Origin: Cephalotus follicularis
Lineage: Eukaryota > Streptophyta > Magnoliopsida > Oxalidales > Cephalotaceae
Reading direction: 5' to 3'
NCBI GenBank assembly: GCA_001972305.1
Contig: BDDD01000725.1
Span: forward strand, 1 to 64,000
DNA: 64,000 bases
Positions 1 to 10,758 of the stretch are shown here, piece after piece (within the stretch, counting starts at the first letter, position 1; every line of letters starts with the position of its first letter). The notes under the pieces were generated by a model that ran no database searches, had not been told where the DNA came from, and saw only the letters and a program-made list of their open reading frames with translations. The position numbers were made by a program, and so were the translations under genes.

Positions 1-1517
1 TGACTCTAGCTGCTTTAGGAACACAACTTGTACGGTTGTTAAGTTGGTTGTGGTAGTTGCCTATTGGTATCGAGTAGCTATAGTCAGGACCCTCCTCAGT
101 GGATTAAAATTATATGATGGTGGATTTTTTCCTCCTTTAGCAAGGCAAAAGATACCGATTTCATCCTGAACTAGGATGAAATGTGCAATTAACACTTCAA
201 TTTAGATGCAATATAATCGAGAGATTAAAATAGATATAATTAAAACCTTACATTGACAAAATGTTTAACATATTTGGGTGTGACTCGCATGATAGCCAAA
301 TGTTTGGGATATACATTTTGCCTTTTAGCAAATGGCTACTTTCTCTGCCAAAATTACTATTTACTTGATTTAGAATTCTGCAAACTTCCCAATGCCTAAA
401 TGTCACAAGAGAGGAGAATTATCTCTCCGTTTTAATGCATACTTCAATTCAAATTGTAATTTAATTCGATGAGTCACAATCTGCCTTACTTGTCAAATCC
501 CAATCTAACATGTTAAATTCTTGTTTCCACATTACATCCAGGAGGGGACACGTGATTTAGGAAATGGTCCCTTCCCGACAAAAAAGACAATGAAGTAACT
601 TTAATTACTTTTCCTTATTTATGATATCAACCTGTTTTCTTGTCTTTTCTTGTATAAACTCCAAAGCCATCAGAATTTGGTTATTTGATGTGTATTAATC
701 CCTGAACAAAGCTCCTTATTACTCATGAAAAATATTTCGGTGTTTGATACGGTGACATGAGAGACTTTCCCCTTACTTATGGAGGTGTGAACTGGTGCAG
801 CCTTTAAAATGTAAGGAAAGAATTTGGTGTTGGAATGTGAACACTGCTACTAATAACTAACAAAATTTTGTCTAATGTGAAATGGTGTTGTTGGCGTCTT
901 GGATGGCTAGTGTACGAATCATGACATACAAATAACAACCAAGGTGTTTTCAGTTGGTGTGAAATAAATTACATCCTGCCAATCACATATATGATTTTAA
1001 GTTCGTGCAAACCTGAGAATAAAAATATTAACCTGAAAAGATTAAATGTGACAATTAGTATTAATAGATTGGATTTATATTATGTTTGTACCGTGTTTAA
1101 AGGGTTGACCAAAAAATGAATAGGATCCAAAATTGAATAGAACCCAAATTTAGTTAAAAAAAGCTGACTTTAATATAATTCGAACTCATTTAGTAGAGTT
1201 GGGCTGGACTGAACCGAACCGTATCTGTTTTAGCCTAGACCACAAATAAAAATATGATCTGAGTCTCTTCAGTCTGACATCGGAGATGACCGGATGGTCA
1301 AGAGCTTGGTGTGGTCCAGACTCGTGACTGACGGTCTCGCCTAACCCGAGTAATGTAGTAATATACAGTTAAATGTATTATAAGTAACCAACTTGATCAC
1401 CACAAAAGAATCATAATTTACTTAGCGTATATTTTGATGTGCGGGCGATTACAGTTATTATCATTTTTTGTTTGTAGGAAGGTAAAAATGTAGAAGATCA
1501 AAGGCAAAAAACATAAT
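1..1517. other. AT-rich intergenic or intronic DNA
   Basis: No coding sequence, RNA gene or clear repeat boundary was recognised here. If the expansin exon at 9198 belongs to a complete gene, this stretch could lie inside its intron 2, because the first two exons are not visible anywhere upstream in the window. Confidence 0.5.
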
Positions 1518-1814
1518 GTGGTGTTGCAACTTCTAAAAGTAATATTTCAGCAGCTAGAGGAGATGCAATCAGCTTCTGGTGGAGAAGTTGCCTCAATTTC
1601 TGAAAGTACTACCCATGATTTTGGAGCTGATTTTGTTGGTATTGGGGGTAATGTTTCTACTCTTTGTGCTTCAACATCTTCAAGACATGCTTTGCCGAAT
1701 GAATCAAGACAGAAACAAGAAAATGCCAAATCTGTCCTGAAGCTTTTTAAAGCGTCGTTCCTACAGCATACCTTTTCTGATATTGGCATAGATGATATCA
1801 GTTATACCCAATAG
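1518..1814 (+). other. unrecognised 98-codon open frame, perhaps an exon relic
   Basis: A short open frame starting at a GTG, rich in Ser, Glu and Gln, with a hydrophobic first segment (LQLLKVIFQQLEEM). I recognise no domain. Local composition is less AT-rich than the surroundings, and a possible splice acceptor (TTTGTAG) lies just upstream near 1478, so it could be an exon or a pseudo-exon. No partner exons were seen. Its last bases overlap the start of a direct repeat, which argues against it being an intact gene. Confidence 0.15.
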
Positions 1815-2094
1815 TGCATTTTGTGTTATGGAGTTGACAATTAACATAGAAAACCTATTGATTGTCATTATGGGTGTGTGTCCAGGATGCTATTTTTTTG
1901 AAACCCGGCTGACTACTTTGTGATATGAATCTATAGTTGACTTGTGATATTGGGTTACATGATAGTAGTTATACCCAATAGTGCATTTTGTATTGTCAAG
2001 TTAGTTGACAATTAACATAGATAATCTTTTGATTGCGATTATGTGTGTATTTTATGTCGAGGATTCTTTTTTTTTTTTTTTTTTTGAAGTTGGT
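1801..2094. repeat. two-unit host direct repeat, second unit interrupted
   Basis: A block starting GTTATACCCAATAGTGCATT recurs 177 bp later (1801 and 1978), followed in both copies by GTTGACAATTAACATAGA and similar sequence. Unit one ends with TGTGATATGAATCTATAG near 1936. The matching end of unit two, TGTGATACGAATCTATAG, is found only at about 4916-4935, beyond the solo LTR at 2100-4906. The duplication therefore predates that insertion. Confidence 0.75.
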
Positions 2095-2099
2095 TGATT

Positions 2100-2540
2100 T
2101 GTAACACTTTTGTTTTGGGATCGAGATATCACACTAACTAATTTACAAAATCATATCAAAATGTCTTAATCTTTATTCAATTCATTAAATAAATAATCCG
2201 AAATATTACGATAAACTCAAAACCATAAATAATATTCAGATTCAAAACTAAGTTCATGTCTCAATAAGTCTCTAAAGGTCCACACATGACCACAATAATC
2301 AACTGAAATAAAAAAAGATTAAATTGTTAACTAAAACTCTGACATTCAGTGGATCACTCATCACACTTGCCCCTGATGTCCCTGATAACCTGCCGCATGA
2401 AAAACAAAAACGCGACTGAACAAACCTCAGTACGGATATATAATAATAAAACAGTTTACGAAAGTAGAACAATACGGATCATTTATGAAAACATAACAAT
2501 TTTTAAAACTGAATTTATGCGAATTAGATGGTTTTCATGT

Positions 2541-2595
<55 letters not shown>

Positions 2596-4906
2596 TCACA
2601 AATTTTCATAAAGCAGATATACGTTTTCGTTCATATCAAATTCCAAACTTTTTCAAACCAGTGTTTCATACTGAGAGATGCACATACTGATCATATACAT
2701 ATGCAAGGGATCCTATAGAACCCACATGCCTAATGGAATGACGTGTATGGCACTACACAATCAATTCCTGATCATATCATATCATATATCATAGGGCCGA
2801 CCCATGCGCCTCTATCATAAATGGGATCCAAATCCTCTCCATAGGACTATCATACAAAGAGAGACGTCGTAGATTGATCACACCGCTACGGATGGTGTCA
2901 TGCTCCCGTGTCAGGCCTACAGCATGCCTATGGTACCCCCATAGGTGGTTATATTCTCAGTATTCAACGATTTCAAAATAATGCTGTTCTCAAAAGTCAT
3001 TTCAAACACATGCAGTTTTCATATATAAACCAAAGCTTCTCATTCTTATCAAACGATAACAACTTATTAAATAGCAATTACATACTTGCTCAGTCAGAAA
3101 TACTTACTTGTTCAAAATCAAACATCATTTTGTCTTGCAAAACAGTTAAAGAAGATGACAACAAAATATTCATAGTTTTGTTCATAAATGTGAAACTAAA
3201 TTCATTCAAATAAAAATCTCAAAGTATGATATTGAAAGACAAGGAATCCGTACATTATTCATAAGACTAGATTTACTCAGTTAAAATCAAAGGAGATATC
3301 CAAAAATGATAGATTCGTACCTCATTCATAACAAGTAAAACTGAATTTATTCAAATAAAACTGAAGGGGATATCCAAGAAAGAAAAATCCGTACCTCATG
3401 CAATCACCAAAATAACCTCAAGAGTTGATCGATAAATCCCTAGACTACTCCTCAGTTGTCATAAATATCTAACAGAAATAAAATCATTCATATAAGAACT
3501 CAAATTATCGGAGGACATCAAATCAGAAAATAATAGCGTTTAAATCAGATCCCGACTCATGGGTCACTGTACACTGATCATGACCATATAAGATAAGGAC
3601 AGGTTTGATAAGTCCAATATGCAGTCTGATGATTTCTTAATGATATTATCTTGGTACGCTATTTCTCGATAATCCCTAGAATGCAAGATCACCTGATTGA
3701 TGACTGAGGATTTATGATTAGGGCCACAGGGAGTCCAATACCGCATTATGCATAAAGGTATTAGCTTAGAGATACTCATTCTTAAGTCAACATAAAATAT
3801 CCATGGAGGCATTCTTGACAAAATTCCAAGTTGCAGAAGCCTCATTTAAACAAAATTTCGAATTCACTAAAGTAAGTTCAAGTGATCGTCGAGATTATTC
3901 AATTTCGAATCATAAAATATGTTCAGCTTATAATATCGCAGAAACAGATACAGAATTACAGAGTTCAACAGAAAACAGAATTTAACAGAGCAAAGTTTAG
4001 ACTTTACCAAAAGCAGACGGAATGGAGCACAGAGTCAGAATCACACAACGAAATTGGAACGGATCACGCCTACACGGAAAACGGAGTCAAAATGTTGTCA
4101 GAAACGCATCGCCACAGACTGCCGGAACGTGGGCTCACTCGCCGCCTGCTGGCCCGTGTCAACCACGCTCGGTCATCGATCAGCCGCAGGGAAGGGTGGA
4201 TATGGGGCGCCAGAGGTCCGGGATCACGGATATGAGGCACGCTTGTCACTGTGCCGCCACATCTGACTGGAACGAGCGCGTTGACCGCGACTAACTTCAT
4301 CGTCGATCTGCGCTGCCGGTGTTGCCAAGGGTCGAGGCTGGTCGCGTTAGCTTTGTCTCGACGCCAGGATGCCTAATCTGGGCTCGCTCTGCCGTGAAGG
4401 TCACCGAAGACGGAGAATCGATGCAAAATAGAGGTGGGAGAGATAAGTCAGTCGTGCGCGCACAGGGGCCGTTGGCTGGTGCAGGGATGGCGTCCGATGT
4501 GCTCCGGAGGCCGTGGGGGTCCTACCAGTGCCTTCGCCTACGTCACTTCAGCAGTGACGCCGACGACAGGAGTAGAGAGAGAGAGAGGGGAGAGGGTGGC
4601 GGCGAGAGAAATAGAAAATGGGAGAGAAAAGAGAAAATAGGGAGAGCTAAAAGAGAGAGATAGAAAATAATAGGAAAAAAAGGGTTTTATTAATTTAAAG
4701 GTATAACTTCTAATTCTAAACCTACTAGGAAAAGATTGTAACTAAATTACTTACTCACACATACCCATAAGCCAAGGCTAAAGTCAAATAGCCCAACTCA
4801 AAACATATCAGAAAACGGGCAGTCCACATACCAATTTAAATAGATAGCCCACAAGAAATAGCTTAAAATAGTCCGAAAATTTTATACGAAAAAATGGGGT
4901 ATTACA
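2100..4906. mobile_element. solo LTR (2.8 kb), probably Ty3/gypsy
   Basis: The block begins TGTAACAC and ends GGGGTATTACA, that is TG...CA termini with a short inverted match of the TGTAAYACCCC type common in plant gypsy LTRs. It is flanked by an exact 5-bp target-site duplication TGATT (2095-2099 and 4907-4911). No gag or pol similarity is visible inside, so it is best read as a solo LTR. The part near 4000-4660 is unusually GC-rich and carries several overlapping meaningless open frames. The family assignment is inferred from termini and length only. Confidence 0.8.
2543..2594. repeat. compound (CA)n(TA)n microsatellite
   Basis: About fourteen CA units run directly into about eleven TA units, inside the solo LTR. 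This is a likely polymorphic marker. Confidence 0.95.
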
Positions 4907-5077
4907 TGATTACATTGTGATACGAATCTATAGCTACAAATTTCTTTGATTGCTTATGATTTAAGTAGCATTGCTTCTAAATATTGTTGCAAGCACTCCT
5001 CTTCATTAAAATAATTGCATACAAATTTAAATTCTTCAACCAAGAGAATGGTTGTCCTGTGCATTAGTAATAGTGAT

Positions 5078-6022
5078 TGATATGGGGAAAATCTGTTTAT
5101 ACTAAGAAGGACACGTGTCCTTCTCGGATGAAGCCATGTGTCCAGGGGGTTTTTGAAGCTCACATAGACATGGATCAGATGAGGCTTAGTAAAGCGAGTC
5201 AGAGAAGCAAGCGAGAAGACCCTCACCTGGCGCTAGAGCCGATGAGTGCTTACTTGGCCGAGGACGCCCCCCACGACACCCGTGCCGAGGAGCTCCTCTG
5301 CCCGAGGAGCTCTCCTTAAATACAGGGCAAAGGCCATCCCTCAAGGCACCTATGCCGATGACCTCCTCTTCGGCACTATCCAAGGGGACCTCCTCCTCGG
5401 CAGTATGGCAAAGAACCCAGTGTCCCAGGCACAAGCTCTAGACGTTGAAGACCTTGAAGCGAAAGAGAAGCAAGAGGCTGATCACCTCGGCAGCAGTACC
5501 ATGGTTCGCCTCCTCGGCAGCCCTGTTGCAGAGGACCTCCTCTTCGTTTATGGAATAAGGCCATTAAGTTAGCCCACATTCTTGGGATCCATCTCTTCCT
5601 GTATGGAAAGATAACATATGATAAATATCATATGGGGAAAGCACCACCAAATCCGGAGGAGATCAAGGAAAATGACCGGCATCCTCGGTATTTCCTTAGG
5701 GGATACACATATGCTCCGAAATACACGCTCAGACAGTTACAAACCAGCACTATAAATACAAGAATTGAAGATTTATCTCAGGTCAGCCATTTTTACACCT
5801 AAAAGAACCTATTTTTCTCTGTGCAAAGGCCTAACTTGAGCGTCAGAGTGTCCCCGGGAGAACATCATCCTGGACCTTCAACGTATTTATTTTTCTGTGC
5901 AGGGAAATTCATTCACATAGTTACCCTCTACCTTTATCTCGGAACATTCGAACAACGTTTCCCTCAACAAATAAAAGCCCTCCACGTAGGGTACTGTTGA
6001 AAGAAGATTTTTTGTATCAACA
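5078..6022 (+). mobile_element. solo LTR related to the Tat-type gypsy element of this window
   Basis: Starts TGATATGGGG and ends TATCAACA, with an exact 5-bp target-site duplication GTGAT (5073-5077 and 6023-6027). The right third matches the LTR at 21610-22414: a TATAAATA box near 5752, the GAGCGTC...GTGTCCCCGGGAGAAC block near 5840, a TGTGCAGG block and the terminal GGGTACTGTTGAA...ATCAACA. The left half has diverged and contains several copies of a CCTCCTCGGCA-like motif between 5350 and 5560. No internal retroelement sequence adjoins it. The plus orientation is judged from the TATA box and downstream block. Confidence 0.88.
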
Positions 6023-6027
6023 GTGAT

Positions 6028-6567
6028 ATAGGCAACAAATTGGATATCCCCCCCCCCCCTTACTGATAAGTATCGATCATTCTTAACATTTAAGAATCTA
6101 CATTCTATTATTTGTTGCACATGAATGAAAGGTTCATATTCATGGGTTTTCAATATCTTGTAAATTGTATAAGTGTTAGAATTTTGAATATACGAGTATT
6201 TGTCAATGCATCTAGGAACTGAATATACCAAAAGAAATTAACCCAAATATTATTAGATGGAATGTCAAGCCTTGAGTTTTTGATTAATTTTGAGTTTATT
6301 GCACTAATTTGTATTTTAATCAAAATAGAATGATTAAAATAAAAATAATTAAGGGTATTTATGCATTAATTTTTTTTAGCAAAACACATAACTTATTTAT
6401 GTTAAATCTCTAACATAAGTTATTGACTGACATAAACTAAATTGTAATGTGTCAGATAAACTCAAGCACTGATTTGTTATTTTTTTTTTAAATTAATAGA
6501 CTAATTTATATTTATGACCAAACCTAAGACTAATATTTCCTTCTCTAACAAAACAAGCAAACATGAA
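6028..6567. other. gene-free AT-rich spacer with a poly-C run
   Basis: No coding signal. A run of about ten or more C residues lies near 6048-6059. Homopolymeric C runs are uncommon in plant intergenic DNA, so the exact length here may be a sequencing-error hotspot. Confidence 0.5.
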
Positions 6568-6575
6568 CTCCAAAT

Positions 6576-7153
6576 TAGGGCTGCAAACGAGCCGAGTCGA
6601 ACCGAGTTTTAGGTTGTTTGGGCTCAGCTCGTTAAACTAACGAGCCTTAAAATCGTGTTCGTGTTCGTTCGTTAAACTTATCGAACGAACGTGAACGAGC
6701 CGTTATCGAGTCGAGTCGCGAACTGTTCATGAACGACTTGGTTTGTTTGCATCCCTAATACCATTTCAAATAAATGATACCACAACTGTTATTTGAAAAG
6801 TTAACATTGATATCATATCTCATAGCTTTTATTGAGTGTAATAACATAATACATGGAATCTCTAGTGGTGAACCACTTGTCCTGCCTTTTTCATTTAGCA
6901 ATTCATCATCGCAACATGATGCACTAAATTAGAGGGATCACTTATTGGTAAGGGTTATTATCGAGTTTATAATCGAACTTTTAATGAACATAACGAGTCG
7001 AACCAACCCATGTTCAAACTCGGCTCATTAAGCTAACGAGTCTTAAAATTGTGTTTGTGTTCGTTCTTTAAGCTTATTGAACGAACGCGAATGAGCCGTT
7101 ATAGAGTCGAGTCGTGAGCGATTCACGAACACCTTGGTTCGTTTGTAGCCCTA
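6576..7153. mobile_element. non-autonomous hAT-type element (MITE)
   Basis: Terminal inverted repeats TAGGGCTGCAAACGAGCC at the left and GGTTCGTTTGTAGCCCTA at the right are flanked by an exact 8-bp target-site duplication CTCCAAAT (6568-6575 and 7154-7161), the hAT hallmark. The body is a chain of GAGCTCG, CGAACG and GAGTCGAGTCG-like foldback motifs. An internal end-like sequence (TTTGCATCCCTA, ending 6757) suggests two partial copies joined inside one outer element. There is no transposase. It is the same family as the element at 15490-16357. Confidence 0.9.
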
Positions 7154-7329
7154 CTCCAAATGGTGCATCAACCACAACATCTATCATGGAAAATGTCAAC
7201 AGACCTTCCAATGTCCACATGAAAAATTGAGTACCTTGACCACAAACATCAGATAAGGAGCAAAATGAGAGGCCAAGATATGTGCAAGAGATGGAACCAA
7301 AACTTAGCATTTGCCTACAACAAGTGATC

Positions 7330-7474
7330 GGATCCTCTACTGCCTATAGGACAGTCTAAGTGTGCTATCTGCATGACAGCCATTAGATCTGGTGTGCATG
7401 ACATCATGCTGGCCAGATCTAACAGCTGTCATGTAGGTAACACACTTAACCGGCCTGTAGGCAGTAGAGGATTC
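7330..7474. repeat. foldback element (imperfect palindrome)
   Basis: Left arm 7330-7392 (GGATCCTCTACTGCCTATAG onward) and right arm 7413-7474 (ending GGCAGTAGAGGATTC) are near-perfect reverse complements of about 60 bp with a 20-bp loop. No clear target-site duplication was seen. It is likely a small MITE or a MITE-derived hairpin. Confidence 0.8.
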
Positions 7475-9197
7475 TAAACTAATAAAAAGGTGGACCCCCT
7501 TATTCTCCTAGAGACAAATTAGTTTGGCCTTTTCTCAATTTTATGTGCATCATAATCTTTCTCCTAGGGCCTATCTTGCCCATTGGTTTAGGCAATAAAT
7601 AAAAGATACTAACTAAACATCCTAACAATACCCATAACCACCACTTAGCCTTTATTGCTTACCCTAGCTAGTTAACATGGAACACATTACATGCTTATCT
7701 AACACCACAACGATGCATTTTTGAATGCTAGACAATAAATTCTTTTATAGACGCGATGTATCACGTGGAACGTGAATATAATCAATAACAATAAAGAATA
7801 TTATTATCTTATTAATATTGGCATCTTCAAAATTTATAAAATTTAGGATGTGAATTTTATAATAAGTTAAATCCATGTATAACATGATAAATCGTGTATA
7901 CCCAATAATTTTTTCTTACAAATCTGGATTCATGTACCTAACAAGCTTGAGCTCTGTTTTTTGCTGTCCAAATATATTTCTTGGATTACAATTTCTCTTC
8001 GCCTACTGTTATTGGTTAGTCAATTTAATTCTTTGATTGCCATTTCTCTTGACCTATTTAATTTTGGTCACCAAAGTATAGTTCGAAACTGAAGTTTAAA
8101 ATAACTATTGTTATCAATTATAAATGTATTCTATTCGAATGATACGTAATTTTTTTTAAAATAAATAAAATAATATGGATCTCAATCACTTAGTACCGAG
8201 CTGGTATTGTCCCCGTTGGCTTTTGCCGGTCAGTTTCAACGTTTCTATCTTCTTTCTCTTTTTGTGTTTTTTGTGTCTTCCTCAAAACAAATACTTAATT
8301 AACTCATTTAAAACCTAGCCTAACAATTTATTGACATTGACAAAAATTGGGGCCATATTTTGCTTTAAATCTTGAACGTAAAATTGTTAGTTTTAATAGC
8401 TTTTGCAATAGAGATTGTGGCTGTACTTTGCTTGAAACTATGTTGCGTTATTGATGGTACTCTATTTAATAGAGGGTTCTTTGTTATAAAATGTGTTCCC
8501 TAGTTTCATAGGAGAAATAATATGCATTAAAAAGAACCGACTTGATATATGGGACGTTTGAGAATGGACTGACGTTGATTCAAACAGAAACAACCGAATT
8601 CTGTTTCTTTTTTATTTTATTTTCTTTTGGTCACTTTACTTTCGGTTTCTGTCATAGCACACTTTCTAGTTAAATCACTAAATTGTCCCAACTTTCATAA
8701 GAGTATAAGACAAGACACTTTCATCAGTATTATTGATTCTCTGTTTATATGACGAAACGGCTCAACAGGTCTGCTTTTATTATTCTGTCTGATTTGAGTC
8801 TAATTTCGTTTTTAGCGAGTTGATTTGAATATAATTTAAATTTAATTTAAATTAAATTATAACATAATTTGATTAAATTTAAAATAAATCCATTTAAGTT
8901 ATTATTCACTCTTATTCGCATATCATGATCTAATTGTCATTTAATTATCACCATTCTCTCATCTTATCTGAGTTAGTGAAATAAAAGGGGTAGATAGATA
9001 TGTAGTTTCACATATGCTGCATTTTCACTGTAATCAACAAAGACGAGGCACGTTGCCCCAAGCTGTTTGTTGGGCCATTATTGAATGTGTGAAGGCCCAC
9101 TTTTTGGACTCTGCACCACAAAATATTTAATTACAAGTCAAACCTTGGGGTTACCGAAAAGTCCAAACAGTAATAATAAGATTTATTTTTTTTACAG
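7475..9197. other. AT-rich gene-free DNA upstream of the expansin exon
   Basis: No expansin exon 1 or exon 2 signature was found here (nothing like the GACGYGN or SCGACFE regions of alpha-expansins). AT content is high, with poly-T and ATT runs near 8570-8630 and 8820-8890. It may be intron 2 of the expansin gene or intergenic sequence. Confidence 0.5.
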
Positions 9198-9507
9198 GGT
9201 GCCGTGTAGGAAGCAAGGAGGAATCAGATACACGGTTAACGGATTCCGTTACTTTAACCTGGTTTTGGTAACCAACGTCGCGGGTGCAGGGGACGTAGTG
9301 CGCGTGAGCATCAAAGGGAAAAACACGGGTTCGTTAAGCATGAGCCGTAACTGGGGCCAAAACTGGCAATCCAATGCTGTCTTGGTGGGCCAGCCTCTAT
9401 CATTTAGAGTCACGGGTAGCGATAAGCGCACTTCTACTTCGTGGAACGTGGCACCAGCTAATTGGCAGTTTGGTCAGACTTTCACGGGAAAGAATTTCCG
9501 CGTTTAA
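9198..9507 (+). CDS. EXPA9: alpha-expansin, C-terminal (last) exon only
   Basis: The exon follows a clean acceptor (TTTTTTTTACAG at 9186-9197) and encodes about 102 residues ending at TAA 9505-9507. It contains [31 protein letters not shown], the [10 protein letters not shown] motif and the [11 protein letters not shown] ending, all hallmarks of the expansin C-terminal carbohydrate-binding domain (CBM63) with its conserved Trp residues. Alpha-expansins are secreted wall-loosening proteins of about 250 residues, usually with three exons. Here only exon 3 is visible. Exons 1 and 2 (signal peptide and double-psi barrel) either lie beyond the left edge across a transposon-swollen intron or are lost. 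The frame is intact. The symbol rests on gene order next to ABCI20, TRAPPC4 and NAK as in Arabidopsis, so family identity is firm and orthology is inferred. Confidence 0.85.
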
Positions 9508-9976
9508 AAAAAATAAAATATATCCATTACTATTACTACTATTGTCTTTTTTTTTTTTTTCCCGCTTCGATTTTCCTTTTATTTTCCCGGGAAAGTTTGA
9601 AGTTTTGGGTCCCCTTGTTACTTTGTTAGGAATTAGAAGAGTGACTAATTACTCGAAGTGTGTGGGGTAATTTTTATTTTTATTCTTACCTAAGTTTTGT
9701 TATTGACGTTTTTGAGGCTGGTATTAATAGGAAAGCCCGGCAATGGTGAAAAGTGTAACCGCTGAAGTGGCTGCAAACAAAAAGGAACATGTAGCCCGCA
9801 GCTCTAATTATATTCTATCACTATAATATCTAATGCTCATTTTTAATGTTTTTATTTTTGTTGTTCAGTTGTTATTTATATGTTCAATGCCATTGAATCG
9901 GCATCACAATTTTAATCTACATTTCTCAAGCAAAAATGGGTTTTGAAACATATCTCAAATAACCCATAATTAATCT
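9508..9976. other. 3' flank of the expansin exon
   Basis: Probably contains the expansin 3' UTR. Poly-T and AT-rich runs occur near 9550, and no other coding signal is present up to the gypsy element. Confidence 0.5.
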
Positions 9977-10742
9977 TGTCAATGCAGAAATCTTTCTTTC
10001 AACAGTACCCCACGTGTAAGGGTTTGATTTGTTTAGAGAAACGCTGGAATTTGTCCGAGAAAGAGAGTTTGGTGGTTGATCTGCATAAATAAAAGACAAT
10101 AGTAGAATGTCCAGGAGGTTGTTCTCCCGGGGACACTCCGACACTCTAGTTAGTGATTGCACAGAGATTATTATGTTCTTTTGAATGCTAAAGTGACTGG
10201 CCTTTTTATTGACTGTAAAACTGGTATTTATAGATATCCAATGTAACTGTTAAACGTCCCATCAAGAGTTGGTGGTTGCCCATAAGGAAAATACGTCAGG
10301 AGTCCTAGCATTTCCCCTGATCTCCTCCGGATTTGGTGGTTGTGGCGGCGTGCCAGTCTGTGGATTAGGTGGCATTTTTCCTCTTTGATGTGATGGCAGG
10401 CCACGTGCCCAGGCCCTGGAATGGCATCTGTCATCATTTCCTTGAGGCACGTGTCCTTATGCTTAAAAAAAGAAATTTTCCCATATCATATGTCCTCCTA
10501 GTCCTTCTCCTCTGGCATTGGCAAAGGAGGAGGAGCAGAGTTGATAGCAGGAGCCCGAACAGTACTCCAAGGAAGGACCCATCCTAGACTGACCAAGGGA
10601 AGAGGAGAAGCAGGCTTGTGGGGCCCCAAAGAGGGGCCTTACTCTTTGTAGACGAGCTTGACCCAAGCTTTATGCGGGCCCACCCTTATAACTCATGCTA
10701 GTTGTTGATAAGATGGGGCGTGACAGATGTCATTTCGCCCGT
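9977..10742 (-). repeat. left terminal repeat of the Tat-like element
   Basis: Reads as the reverse complement of the right repeat. On the minus strand it has GTGACAGATGTCATTTCGC-type sequence at its start (in complement), a TATAAATA box near 10230, the GTCGGAGTGTCCCCGGGAG block near 10130 and a GCATTGACA end. It lacks the outermost ~25 bp seen at the inner end of the right copy. Confidence 0.85.
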
Positions 10743-10758
10743 AAATTACGAATTTTGA

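Noticed and set aside
1080-1340. Possible MITE with GAACCGAACCG-type motifs
   Set aside because: Composition resembles the hAT MITEs, but no inverted termini or target-site duplication could be identified.
2546-2594. CA/TA tract as part of a coding frame (2349-2690)
   Set aside because: It is a simple microsatellite. The frame crossing it gives only a His-Thr then Ile-Tyr repeat.
4022-4663. Cluster of overlapping open frames in GC-rich sequence
   Set aside because: They lie inside the solo LTR at 2100-4906, overlap on both strands and show no domain; GC richness alone explains them.
5246-5579. Overlapping open frames in both directions
   Set aside because: They fall in the CCTCCTCGGCA repeat part of the solo LTR at 5078-6022 and carry only repeat-driven composition.
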